Source: UBA6522 sp965221035 (GTDB taxonomy: Bacteria > Pseudomonadota > Gammaproteobacteria > Steroidobacterales > Rariloculaceae). From it: 64,000 nucleotides of DNA. Shown here piece after piece: positions 42,079-49,645 of the stretch. Under the pieces are notes generated by a model, which saw only the letters and a list, made by a program, of their open reading frames with translations, did no database searches and was not told where the DNA came from. How positions within the stretch are numbered: position 1 is the first letter of the stretch; every line of letters starts with the position of its first letter. The stretch covers positions 1,550,001-1,614,000 of the forward strand of contig OZ244860.1 of assembly GCA_965221035.1 (NCBI GenBank), in the 5' to 3' direction. The position numbers and the translations under genes were made by a program.

Positions 42079-42681
42079 ATGACCGACGCTCAAGAGCACT
42101 CCGAAAAGATGAAGCGCCAGCAGGCGGCCCACCGCCAGCGCGTGGCGGCGGCGTCCAGGCCGGACCGGGGCCTGGTCCTGGTGTACACGGGAGACGGCAA
42201 GGGCAAGTCGAGTTCGGCCTTTGGCGTGATCGTGCGCGCCCTGGGATGGGGACAGAAGGTCGGCGTTGTGCAATTCATCAAGGGCAAGTGGAAAACCGGG
42301 GAACGGCAGTTCTTCGCCAACCTGGAAGACCGGATCGACTGGCGAACCATGGGCGAGGGCTTCACCTGGGATACACAGGATCTCGAACGCGACACGGCCA
42401 CCGCCGAAGCGGCTTTCGCGGCGGCCCGTGAAATGCTGGCTGGCGGCGACTACGACCTGGTGGTACTGGACGAAATCAACATCGCGCTACGCTACGGCTA
42501 CCTGTCCGAAGCAGCCGTGATCGAGGGCCTCGACGCGCGATCGGATCGCACCAGCGTCATCCTGACCGGACGTGACGCCATGCCGGGAGTGTGCGAATAC
42601 GCCGATCTCGTCAGCGAGATGCGCGCAGTGAAGCATCCCTTCGACGCGGGCATCAAGGCGGTTCGGGGCATCGATTTCTGA
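42079..42681 (+). CDS. cobO: Cob(I)yrinic acid a,c-diamide adenosyltransferase (CobO/BtuR)
   Basis: This 200-residue P-loop enzyme has the ATP site VYTGDGKGKSSSAFG near residue 37 and the CobO/BtuR blocks GVVQFIKGKWKTGERQFF and YDLVVLDEINIALRYGYL near 130. It attaches the 5'-deoxyadenosyl group from ATP to the cobalt of corrinoids. Length equals that of E. coli BtuR/CobA (196). It lies 1.8 kb upstream of the riboswitch-controlled cobalamin operon, separated by two toxin-antitoxin modules. Confidence 0.92.
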   Translation: MTDAQEHSEKMKRQQAAHRQRVAAASRPDRGLVLVYTGDGKGKSSSAFGVIVRALGWGQKVGVVQFIKGKWKTGERQFFANLEDRIDWRTMGEGFTWDTQDLERDTATAEAAFAAAREMLAGGDYDLVVLDEINIALRYGYLSEAAVIEGLDARSDRTSVILTGRDAMPGVCEYADLVSEMRAVKHPFDAGIKAVRGIDF

Positions 42682-42707
42682 ATGATCCGCTACGACTCTT
42701 TTTCCGG

Positions 42708-43130
42708 CTAGCCTCCCCATGGATTGAATACCGCTACGCCCGTAGGGTTGAAGTCAGCCGTGTTACGCGTGACGACAGTCATTCCATGCACCATGGCGGT
42801 GGCCGCGATGGCGGCATCTCGCCACGGCTTGGGATCGGGCACGTGCAGCGCGGCCGCGCACAATGCCGCGTCGGTGTCAAAGGGCAAGATCCGCGTGACG
42901 AATTCCGGCAGGACGACACTTGTGATCCAGCGTCGTAGAAGCGTTCCCTGAGCCACGTCGCGACGCTCCGCCAACCGCACGCCCATCTCCAACTCCATTA
43001 CGGTGATGGCGCTGAGGTAAAGCTCTGCGCGCGCAACGCTTGCCGCCCATTCGGCCACTTCCGCAGCACCCTTGCCCGCCTGGACTCTCCGGAACTCCGA
43101 GATGATGTTCGTGTCCAGCAGAAAGGCCAT
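42708..43130 (-). CDS. PIN-domain RNase toxin, VapC type
   Basis: The 140-residue PIN protein starts MAFLLDTNIISEFRR (first catalytic Asp) and has ELEMGVRLAERRD near 45, then WRDAAIAATAMVHGMTVVTR and NTADF at the end, with all expected acidic residues. It is a probable RNA-cutting toxin neutralised by the antitoxin just upstream, with which it shares one base (TGATG). It converges with cobO. Confidence 0.88.
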   Translation of the reverse strand: MAFLLDTNIISEFRRVQAGKGAAEVAEWAASVARAELYLSAITVMELEMGVRLAERRDVAQGTLLRRWITSVVLPEFVTRILPFDTDAALCAAALHVPDPKPWRDAAIAATAMVHGMTVVTRNTADFNPTGVAVFNPWGG

Positions 43131-43387
43131 CAGTCCAGTCGTGCCGGTTGTGGCAAGTCATCCAGGCGTGGCGGGTCGAAATCCACCGCTTCGACGCCCG
43201 GCAGCGCAAGCGCTTCCAGGATAGTCTTGTCACGGTGGCCCACAAGGCGGCGATAAACTTCCCAACTCAATAGCACATGCTCGGGAGCGCCCCGGTTGGT
43301 GATGATGACCGGCCCGGACCGTGCCTCCCGCTTCGCATGGCCCGAATCGCGGTTGAATGCGCTGCTGGTGATCCTGACGGCAGTCAT
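43130..43387 (-). CDS. Phd/YefM-type antitoxin
   Basis: This 85-residue protein has RITSSAFNRDSGHAKREARS followed by GPVIITNRGAPEHVLLSWEV and YRRL, the Phd/YefM DNA-binding fold, and a C-terminal toxin-binding tail rich in acidic and proline residues. It forms a module with the VapC-type toxin downstream (1-base overlap) and probably represses its own promoter. Confidence 0.85.
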   Translation of the reverse strand: MTAVRITSSAFNRDSGHAKREARSGPVIITNRGAPEHVLLSWEVYRRLVGHRDKTILEALALPGVEAVDFDPPRLDDLPQPARLD

Positions 43388-43531
43388 GGCGATCTCCTTA
43401 GAGTTATACCTACATACCTATAATCGCATCCGCTATGATCGCATGCAATCTTCCTGATGGGATTTCCGGGCCACCGCTTGCGACTCCGGCAATTTGCTGA
43501 CAAGCTGATGGCAAATGCGCAGGAGGGCGAA

Positions 43532-43978
43532 ATGACCGAACCAGCATTCTGCCTGGCGGCGGAAGCGGTGGAGCGTTTGGGCGGAACGGAAACGATCGGG
43601 ATGGTAGTACGGTCCGATGCCGACCTCGCCCGCGCCGTAGAGGCGGGGTTCCCGATGGCTTCCCTTGACACTTTGGCGGGACATGGAGTCACCCAGGAGG
43701 AAATAGGCAGACTCATCATCAATCCCCGCACATTGTCGCATCGGCGCACCCGGGGACAGGGGCTGACCATGGAAGAATCCGATCGGGCCGCGCGAGTCGC
43801 CCGGACCGTTGCGCTGGCAGAGCGGACATTCGCAAATCGAGAGAAGGCGCAGCGCTGGCTGCACAAGAATCTGAACGGCCTTGACGGCCGACGGCCCATC
43901 GACCTGGTGCGCACCCATACCGGCGCGTTGATCGTGGAGGATGCCTTGCACCGGATCGCTTGGGGCGCACCCTCCTGA
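43532..43978 (+). CDS. Xre/MbcA/ParS-type antitoxin (DUF2384)
   Basis: The 148-residue protein has the toxin-binding pattern of RES-paired antitoxins: GMVVRSDADLARAVEAGFPM and HGVTQEEIGRLIINPRTLSH, then ALAERTFANREKAQRWLHK and a C-terminal GRRPIDLVRTHTGALIVEDA segment. The ATG at 43532 is preferred to an upstream ATG at 43457 because a perfect AGGAGG (43521-43526) lies 5 bases before it. Its TGA shares one base with the ATG of the RES toxin. Confidence 0.9.
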   Translation: MTEPAFCLAAEAVERLGGTETIGMVVRSDADLARAVEAGFPMASLDTLAGHGVTQEEIGRLIINPRTLSHRRTRGQGLTMEESDRAARVARTVALAERTFANREKAQRWLHKNLNGLDGRRPIDLVRTHTGALIVEDALHRIAWGAPS

Positions 43979-44451
43979 TGCGGTTATGGCGGCTGTCCGG
44001 CGCCGACTACGCTGAAAGGCTGGACGGAGGCTACGGCTACCATCACGACGGTCGATGGCACTCGCGAGGGCATCCCGTGACTTACTGCGCCACCGGCCCC
44101 GCGCTTTGCGTGCTTGAGAATCTCGTGCATATCGAAGACATGGGCTTGTTCCCCGACGATACCCTGCTGGTATCTTTTGATGCGCCCGAGGACCTGGTTA
44201 TCGAGCGCGTGAATCCTGACGAACTGCCCGATGACTGGCTCGCGGACGAATACGCGACCCGATCCATCGGAAATGCCTGGCTGACCGCCCGCTCGGGCTG
44301 TTTGCTGAGCGTGCCCTCGGCGGTGGTTCCGATTGCGGATACGACGGATCGGAACGTTCTGGTCAACCACTCTCATGAGGATGCCGGGAGAATTTCGATC
44401 TCGCGGGCCGAACCGTTTCGTTTCGACCCAAGACTGCTACGCGCCCAATAG
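43978..44451 (+). CDS. RES-domain toxin (NAD+-depleting family)
   Basis: The 157-residue RES protein begins MRLWRLSGADYAERLDGGYG and continues YHHDGRWHSRGHPVTYCATG, with Arg and Tyr residues in the active-site order of RES toxins. CVLENLVHIED near 45 and SIGNAWLTARSGCLLSVPSA near 97 complete the fold. Known members degrade NAD+ by phosphorolysis or hydrolysis, stopping growth. It is coupled to the Xre-type antitoxin by a 1-base overlap. Confidence 0.9.
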   Translation: MRLWRLSGADYAERLDGGYGYHHDGRWHSRGHPVTYCATGPALCVLENLVHIEDMGLFPDDTLLVSFDAPEDLVIERVNPDELPDDWLADEYATRSIGNAWLTARSGCLLSVPSAVVPIADTTDRNVLVNHSHEDAGRISISRAEPFRFDPRLLRAQ

Positions 44452-44468
44452 CCGGGTTCGATAACGAT

Positions 44469-44498
44469 TTGACACCATGCGCCGAGTATCATGACAAT
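44469..44498 (+). promoter_or_regulatory. Candidate promoter of the cobalamin operon
   Basis: A perfect -35 TTGACA (44469-44474) is followed after 18 bases by GACAAT (44493-44498, 4 of 6 to TATAAT). The expected transcript start near 44505 falls just before the riboswitch aptamer. Confidence 0.55.
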
Positions 44499-44507
44499 AG
44501 GATCAGA

Positions 44508-44665
44508 CGGTGCCGTCCAGCGGACGGTCACGAGGGAACCCGGTGAAATGCCGGGGCTGTACCCGCAACTGTAAGCCGGTAGCTTTCGGCCTGTGGGCCA
44601 CTGGAGGAACCTCCGGGAAGGCGGCCAGAAGGCAATGACCGGCAAGCCAGGAGACCTGCCGTCGC
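44508..44665 (+). ncRNA. Cobalamin riboswitch
   Basis: The aptamer shows the full set of conserved blocks in order: GGAACCCGGTGAAATGCCGG, GCTGTACCCGCAACTGTAAG, a GGCCACTGG segment, GGGAAGGCGGCC, and the final CAAGCCAGGAGACCTGCC. Binding of adenosylcobalamin is expected to lower expression of btuB and the genes behind it. It lies 160 bases upstream of btuB. Confidence 0.95.
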
Positions 44666-44702
44666 GTCGTTCGTTCGTTGGTCGGGCACATTGCCGGCGA
44701 AC

Positions 44703-44732
44703 GGGAAAGAGCGTTCCGACGCTCCTTCTCCC
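44703..44732 (+). promoter_or_regulatory. Hairpin after the riboswitch (possible expression platform)
   Basis: GGGAAAGAGCG (44703-44713) and CGCTCCTTCTCCC (44720-44732) can pair into a long imperfect stem with a 6-base loop. No T-run follows, so it is not a classical terminator. It may be part of the riboswitch expression platform. Confidence 0.4.
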
Positions 44733-44824
44733 TGTAACGACATGAGTCGAAGGTCCCCGTCACCGCGGTTGGCGGAACCTGAATTGTCTTTGCAGTGCGC
44801 CCCGAGGGGCGCGGGAAGGGTGCG

Positions 44825-46717
44825 ATGCCGAAGCCGCGTTTTCTTCTCACCAGCTTGCCGGCTTCGGTGGCGATGGCTTCGACCATTGCCACCGCCTTGA
44901 CCGCGGTCGCGCAAACGGTCGACGACGGCAAGACAGCCATCGAGCCGGAAGCGAACCCGCCCATCGACACGATCATCGTCACCGGAACACGGATCGGACA
45001 ATCCACCGCGGAGGCGGGTTCGACGGTCAGGGTCATCGGCGCCGAACAGATTCAGGCCAGGGGATTCGACCATGCCCTGGACGCCCTCGCCGGCGCCCCG
45101 GGCGTGACCATCAACCAGAACGGCGCGTTCGGAGGCTCCGCCACTGTTCGCATCCGTGGCGCTTCCAGCGACCATACACTGGTATTGGTTGATGGCGTTT
45201 CCGTCAATGACGCGTCGGCGTCCGGCGGCGGCTTCAATTTCGCCCGGCTCGACTCCGGCGACATCGAGCGGATCGAGGTCCTGAGCGGCCCGCACTCCAC
45301 GCTTTGGGGCAGTGACGCCATCGGCGGCGTGGTGTCGATCACCACCAAGAGACCCGATGAGGGCCTGACCGGAGACGTGTTCGCGCAGGCGGGTTCGTAC
45401 GGCACGCTGCGACGCGGCGCGGCGCTCGGCAACGCCGGCGCCGCAGGCGACTTCAGACTCTCGGCGACGCGAATCAGCACCGACGGCATATCCAAGGCCG
45501 ACGCCCGCAACGGAAATACCGAAGCCGACGGCTTCGACTCGAGCGTGCTGTCCGCCCGGGGCGGTCTCAATCTGCCCGCCGGAGCGCGCATCGAAGCCGG
45601 CGCGTTCCGGAACGATTCCCGAACCGCGTTCGACAGTTTCAGTTTCGGCGCCGAAGGCAATGTCGCCGACGGCGACGAACTTGACGAGACAGAGGAATGG
45701 TCGGCGCACCTGTCCCTGACGGCACCCCTGTTCGGTGGGCGGTTCGACAACCTGCTGCTGGTGGGCCGCTCGGAGATCGACCGGCGCAATTTCAGCGCCG
45801 GGAGTCCAAGCTACTCGGCCGCCGGCGAACGCAGCGTGTTCCGCTACCAGGGCACGTTCGCCATCGACGCCCGCAACACGCTGGCCGCCGGGGCGGAACG
45901 GGAGGAATCCCGGGCACGACAGACCCAAAGCACACTCGACGGACTGTTTGCGCTGTACGAACTGCGGCCTGTGGACGCCCTGACCCTGACCGCCGGTTTG
46001 CGGTCCGACGACCATGACCGCTTCGGGTCCGAAACCACCGCCCGCCTCGCCGCCGCCTGGCGGGCAACGTCCAGCGTCACACTTCGTGCCAGTTGGGGAC
46101 AGGGTTTCAAGGCGCCGACGATATTCCAGGGCACATATTTCTGCTGCGGCGCCGCCGCGCCCAACGACGCGCTGCGCCCGGAACGGTCCGAAGGGGTCGA
46201 CTTCGGCGCCGAGTGGCGCTCCCGCGGAGGGCGCGGCCAGGCAGGCATCACGCTGTTCCAGCAGGAAACCGTGGACCTCATCGATTTTTCCTTCGCCGCC
46301 GGAGGCTACGAAAACGTCGCCGAATCCGAATCCAGAGGTGTGGAGGTCGCAGCCAGTTGGAACTTTACCGGGTCGCTCACGCTGTCGGTCGATTATGCCC
46401 TCATCAAGGCGTTGCAAGGCGACGGCATGCCGCGGCTGCGCGTGCCCAGGCATTCCGGCGACCTTGCGCTGAGTTTCGATCCGCCCGGCGGGTTTTCCGG
46501 CACCGCGCTGCTGCGCTTCAATGGCCGGGAGCACGTTCTGGGCGGAGGCGAACTCGACGAATGGACCCGGGCCGATATCAACGCACGGTATGTCCTGTCG
46601 GATTCCCTTGAAGTGTTCGGCCGTGTCGAAAATCTTTTCGACGTTCACTATCAGCAGGTCTTGGGCTACGGGACGCCAGGACGGTCGGGCACGCTCGGCG
46701 CTCGATGGCGGTTTTGA
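44825..46717 (+). CDS. btuB: Cobalamin TonB-dependent receptor BtuB
   Basis: This 630-residue outer-membrane receptor has a signal peptide, the TonB box DTIIVTGTRIGQ near residue 40 and a plug with GGSATVRIRGASSDHTLVLV then VEVLSGPHSTLWGSDAIGGV. The barrel ends in GTLGARWRF (terminal Phe). Length and the LVDGVSVND plug motif fit BtuB. It imports cobalamin with TonB energy. The ATG at 44825 follows a GGAAGGG about 5 bases upstream; an earlier in-frame start at 44795 has no signal-like sequence. Control by the upstream cobalamin riboswitch is strong support for the substrate. Confidence 0.93.
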   Translation: MPKPRFLLTSLPASVAMASTIATALTAVAQTVDDGKTAIEPEANPPIDTIIVTGTRIGQSTAEAGSTVRVIGAEQIQARGFDHALDALAGAPGVTINQNGAFGGSATVRIRGASSDHTLVLVDGVSVNDASASGGGFNFARLDSGDIERIEVLSGPHSTLWGSDAIGGVVSITTKRPDEGLTGDVFAQAGSYGTLRRGAALGNAGAAGDFRLSATRISTDGISKADARNGNTEADGFDSSVLSARGGLNLPAGARIEAGAFRNDSRTAFDSFSFGAEGNVADGDELDETEEWSAHLSLTAPLFGGRFDNLLLVGRSEIDRRNFSAGSPSYSAAGERSVFRYQGTFAIDARNTLAAGAEREESRARQTQSTLDGLFALYELRPVDALTLTAGLRSDDHDRFGSETTARLAAAWRATSSVTLRASWGQGFKAPTIFQGTYFCCGAAAPNDALRPERSEGVDFGAEWRSRGGRGQAGITLFQQETVDLIDFSFAAGGYENVAESESRGVEVAASWNFTGSLTLSVDYALIKALQGDGMPRLRVPRHSGDLALSFDPPGGFSGTALLRFNGREHVLGGGELDEWTRADINARYVLSDSLEVFGRVENLFDVHYQQVLGYGTPGRSGTLGARWRF

Positions 46718-46736
46718 GGAAAGACAGGCGCGCAGC

Positions 46737-47738
46737 ATGGCTTGCAACGCCCCCTTGTCGTCCTTTAAGCCAGCGTCGGAGATGGCCGCGACGTTGGCAA
46801 TGATCGCAACGTCCGCGATGCTTGCCGGCTGCGAAGCACAACGCCCTGGATCAGAAACCGGCGCCGCCTCCGAGCAAGCGCAGCGGGAACCGCAACCACA
46901 GTTCCTGACTCAACCGCGACGGATCGTCAGCCTGGATTACTGCGCCGACCAGTACGTCCTGAAGTTGGTGGAGCGGGACCGGATTCTGGCCGTCTCGCCC
47001 GACGCGGGCCGGGACTTTTCGTACATGCGGGATGCGGCGACGGACCTGCCGACCGTGCGCCCCGTTGCCGAGGACGTGATCGCGCTCGAGCCCGATCTCG
47101 TCGTGCGTTCCTATGGCGGGGGGCCCAGGGGGGCCCTGCTGTTCGAGCGGGCTGGCGTGTCGGTATACAACCTGCGCTGGGCCCGGAACATCGACGAGAT
47201 TCTCGTGGCCATCGGTGATGCGGCCGTGGCGCTCGGGTCGCCCGCCCGGGGCGTTGCCGTTGCCGATGAGATGCGTACCCGCCTGACTTCCTTGCGCACC
47301 AGCCGCGACGACGGCGGCGACGGCGGCGATGGCACAGACGTGCTTTACATGACGCCGACCGGAGTGACCACAGGACCCGGCTCGCTGATCCACGAAATGC
47401 TCGCCACGGCGGGACTGGTCAACTTCCAGTCCCGGCCCGGATGGTGGCCGATCCCGCTGGAACGGCTGGCCTACGAACAACCGGATCTGCTGGCGGTCGC
47501 CTTCCACGAAGGCCTGGCCGACCACCCCCACGTGTGGAGCGCGATCCGGCACCCGGTTGCCCGGACGCTGCTGGAGGGGGAAACCGTGATTCCCGTCGAC
47601 GGTGCGTGGACCGCCTGTGGCGCCTGGTTTCTGATGGACGCGGTGGAGTCGCTGGCTCGCGCCGCCGAAGCCGGCGCCGGGCGAAACCGCGCGACAGCGC
47701 CCGACCGCGGAGTGCGTGACCGGCCCGCGCCGCCATGA
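46737..47738 (+). CDS. btuF: Cobalamin ABC transporter substrate-binding lipoprotein, BtuF-like
   Basis: The 333-residue protein has a lipobox (AMLAGC, Cys at about 32). Its periplasmic-binding domain opens RRIVSLDYCADQYVLKLVER near 61. DVIALEPDLVVRSYGGGPRG near 105 and ERLAYEQPDLLAVAFHEGL near 250 follow. It would hand corrinoid to BtuCD. The long run before the lipobox makes the exact start uncertain (46737, or 46782 at MAATLAM). The stop overlaps btuC by 4 bases. Lipoprotein anchoring differs from the soluble E. coli BtuF. Confidence 0.85.
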   Translation: MACNAPLSSFKPASEMAATLAMIATSAMLAGCEAQRPGSETGAASEQAQREPQPQFLTQPRRIVSLDYCADQYVLKLVERDRILAVSPDAGRDFSYMRDAATDLPTVRPVAEDVIALEPDLVVRSYGGGPRGALLFERAGVSVYNLRWARNIDEILVAIGDAAVALGSPARGVAVADEMRTRLTSLRTSRDDGGDGGDGTDVLYMTPTGVTTGPGSLIHEMLATAGLVNFQSRPGWWPIPLERLAYEQPDLLAVAFHEGLADHPHVWSAIRHPVARTLLEGETVIPVDGAWTACGAWFLMDAVESLARAAEAGAGRNRATAPDRGVRDRPAPP

Positions 47739-48721
47739 GCGCGCTCCGGCTGACCGGGCTGGCCGTAGCCTGCTTGGCGGCGCTGTTCGCGGCCTGCCTG
47801 CTCGGCTCCACGCCGCTTGGAATCGACCGGGTTGCGGCGGCTCTACTGGGCGTGGGCACACCCGCAGATCAACTGGTCGTGGTCCAGATCCGGCTGCCAA
47901 GAGCGGTGACGGCGCTTGCGGTGGGTGCGGCGCTTGGGGCCAGCGGTGCGGCGCTGCAGGGCCTGCTGCGCAACCCGCTCGCCGAGCCGGGCGTGCTCGG
48001 CGTTTCCGCCGTCGCATCGCTGGGCGCAACCGGCTCGTTGTACTATGGCTACGCCGCGCTCAGCGCGTGGGCCATGCCGGCGGCGGCGGTGGCCGGTGCG
48101 CTGGCGGGCACGGTGCTGATTGCGCTCGCGGCGCTGCGAACGGCGTCGACCGTAACGCTGATCCTGATCGGCGTGGGGCTGTCGAGCTTCGCCGGCGCCG
48201 TGATGAACCTGATGATGAACCTGGCGCCGAATCCGTTCTCACTGGTGGACATGGTCAACTGGATGCTCGGCACCGTGGCCAACCGCAGCTTCGCGGACCT
48301 GGCCTTCTCCGCGCCCTTCCTGGTGGCGGGCGCCGGGCTGCTGTTTGCCGCCCGGCGGGGTCTTTCCGCGCTGACACTGGGGGAGGAGGCGGCCAGCGGC
48401 GTCGGCCTGGACCTGCGGCGTCAACGGTTGATGATCGTGCTTGGCGCGGGCCTTGCGACCGGCGGGGCAGTGGCGCTGGCGGGTGTCATCGGCTTTGTCG
48501 GCATCGTGGCGCCGCACCTCGTGCGGCCCTGGGTGGACCACGACTCGGCCCGTTCCCTGATGCCGTCGGCCCTGCTGGCCGGGCTGATCCTGGTCGTTGC
48601 CGACATCGGCGTAAGGCTGGTGCCCACCGTCAACGAGCTCAAGCTTGGCGTCGTGGCGGCGTTGATCGGCGCGCCGGCGTTCATCTGGATCGCCATGCGG
48701 AGGCGCAGCGTACATGACTGA
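47735..48721 (+). CDS. btuC: Cobalamin ABC transporter permease BtuC (FecCD family)
   Basis: This 328-residue protein has about ten membrane helices and the FecCD signatures RLPRAVTALAVGAALGASGA near 52 and LQGLLRNPLAEPGVLGVSAV near 73. NWMLGTVANRSF near 173 and GFVGIVAPHLVRPWV near 252 (coupling helix to the ATPase) follow. It carries corrinoid across the inner membrane. It overlaps btuF by 4 bases and btuD by 8 bases. Confidence 0.92.
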   Translation: MSALRLTGLAVACLAALFAACLLGSTPLGIDRVAAALLGVGTPADQLVVVQIRLPRAVTALAVGAALGASGAALQGLLRNPLAEPGVLGVSAVASLGATGSLYYGYAALSAWAMPAAAVAGALAGTVLIALAALRTASTVTLILIGVGLSSFAGAVMNLMMNLAPNPFSLVDMVNWMLGTVANRSFADLAFSAPFLVAGAGLLFAARRGLSALTLGEEAASGVGLDLRRQRLMIVLGAGLATGGAVALAGVIGFVGIVAPHLVRPWVDHDSARSLMPSALLAGLILVVADIGVRLVPTVNELKLGVVAALIGAPAFIWIAMRRRSVHD

Positions 48722-49535
48722 ATGGAATACCACGGTCGCGCCGAAGACATCAGGAACCCTCCCCACCCCCGGTGTCATGGAACTGCAAGTTCAGAACCTG
48801 ACCGTCGTGGCCGGTGCGGCGACGCTGGTCGAATCGTCCTCGTTCTCGCTGCGGGCCGGCGAACTGGTCGCCCTGCTCGGTCCCAACGGCGCGGGCAAGA
48901 CGAGCCTGCTGCGCGGCGCCATCGGATTGACGCCGCCCGCCGCCGGATGGGCACGCATTGACGGCGAAGACTCCGCCAGCATGACCCCACGGCGGCGGGC
49001 GCGACGGCTGGCCTACCTGCCCCAGAATCGGCCGTTGGCCTGGCCCAATCCGGTGCGCGATGTGGTCGCGCTGGGGCGTTTTGCCCACGGTGCCGCGCTG
49101 GGGCGGTTGCGGGGCGCCGATCGCCAAGCCGTCGAGAGGGCCCTGGCGGCCTGCGGCCTGGAGGGACTGGCGCGGCGTCCCACCTCGACACTGTCCGGAG
49201 GCGAGTTGGCCCGCGTTCACTGCGCGCGCGCCTTCGCCGCCGAAGCGCCGCTGCTGATTGCCGATGAACCCACGGCTGAACTCGACCCGTACCACCAGTT
49301 CCGCGTCATGGAGTTGATCGCGCGCTTCGTCGAACGCGGTGGCGGAGCCCTGGTCGTGCTCCACGACCTGTCGCTCGCCGGACGCTACGCCGACCGGTTG
49401 TTGTGGATGAAGTCCGGCCGCATCGTCGCCGACGGCCCGGCGGCTGCGACGCTGACCGCGGCCCGGTTGGCAGAGATCTACGGCGTGCGCTGCCTGGTCG
49501 AGGGCGCACGGGTAGAAATCGAGGGCCCGCTTTGA
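48714..49535 (+). CDS. btuD: Cobalamin ABC transporter ATPase BtuD
   Basis: This 273-residue ATPase has Walker A LLGPNGAGKTSLLRG, a Q-loop in YLPQNRPLAWPNPVRDVVAL, signature LSGGELARVHCARAFA, Walker B LLIADEPTAELD and H-loop VVLHDLSLAGRYADRL. It powers import through BtuC. The start at 48714 overlaps btuC; the ATG at 48777 would remove a 21-residue extension that is not part of the ABC fold. Both are possible. Confidence 0.9.
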   Translation: MTEWNTTVAPKTSGTLPTPGVMELQVQNLTVVAGAATLVESSSFSLRAGELVALLGPNGAGKTSLLRGAIGLTPPAAGWARIDGEDSASMTPRRRARRLAYLPQNRPLAWPNPVRDVVALGRFAHGAALGRLRGADRQAVERALAACGLEGLARRPTSTLSGGELARVHCARAFAAEAPLLIADEPTAELDPYHQFRVMELIARFVERGGGALVVLHDLSLAGRYADRLLWMKSGRIVADGPAAATLTAARLAEIYGVRCLVEGARVEIEGPL

Positions 49536-49645
49536 GCGCGCCCGGCACAAGGCACGACCTGGATGCCCTTGTCGATCAGGCCATGGCGTTACACGGGTCC
49601 GAATCGAGAACACCGCGCAATGGCCGCGACCCTTCCCGGTGACCG

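Noticed and set aside
44703..44732. Intrinsic terminator after the riboswitch
   Set aside because: The stem is good, but no T-run follows, so it is listed only as a possible expression platform.
44528..46747. A 739-codon open frame on the minus strand opposite riboswitch and btuB
   Set aside because: Antisense to btuB and the riboswitch, no recognisable domain or signal; a codon-bias shadow.
49532..49642. A 36-codon frame between btuD and cobQ (TTG start)
   Set aside because: No family match recognised and no clear ribosome-binding site; it could be the remnant of a cobalamin gene, but the evidence is too weak to call.
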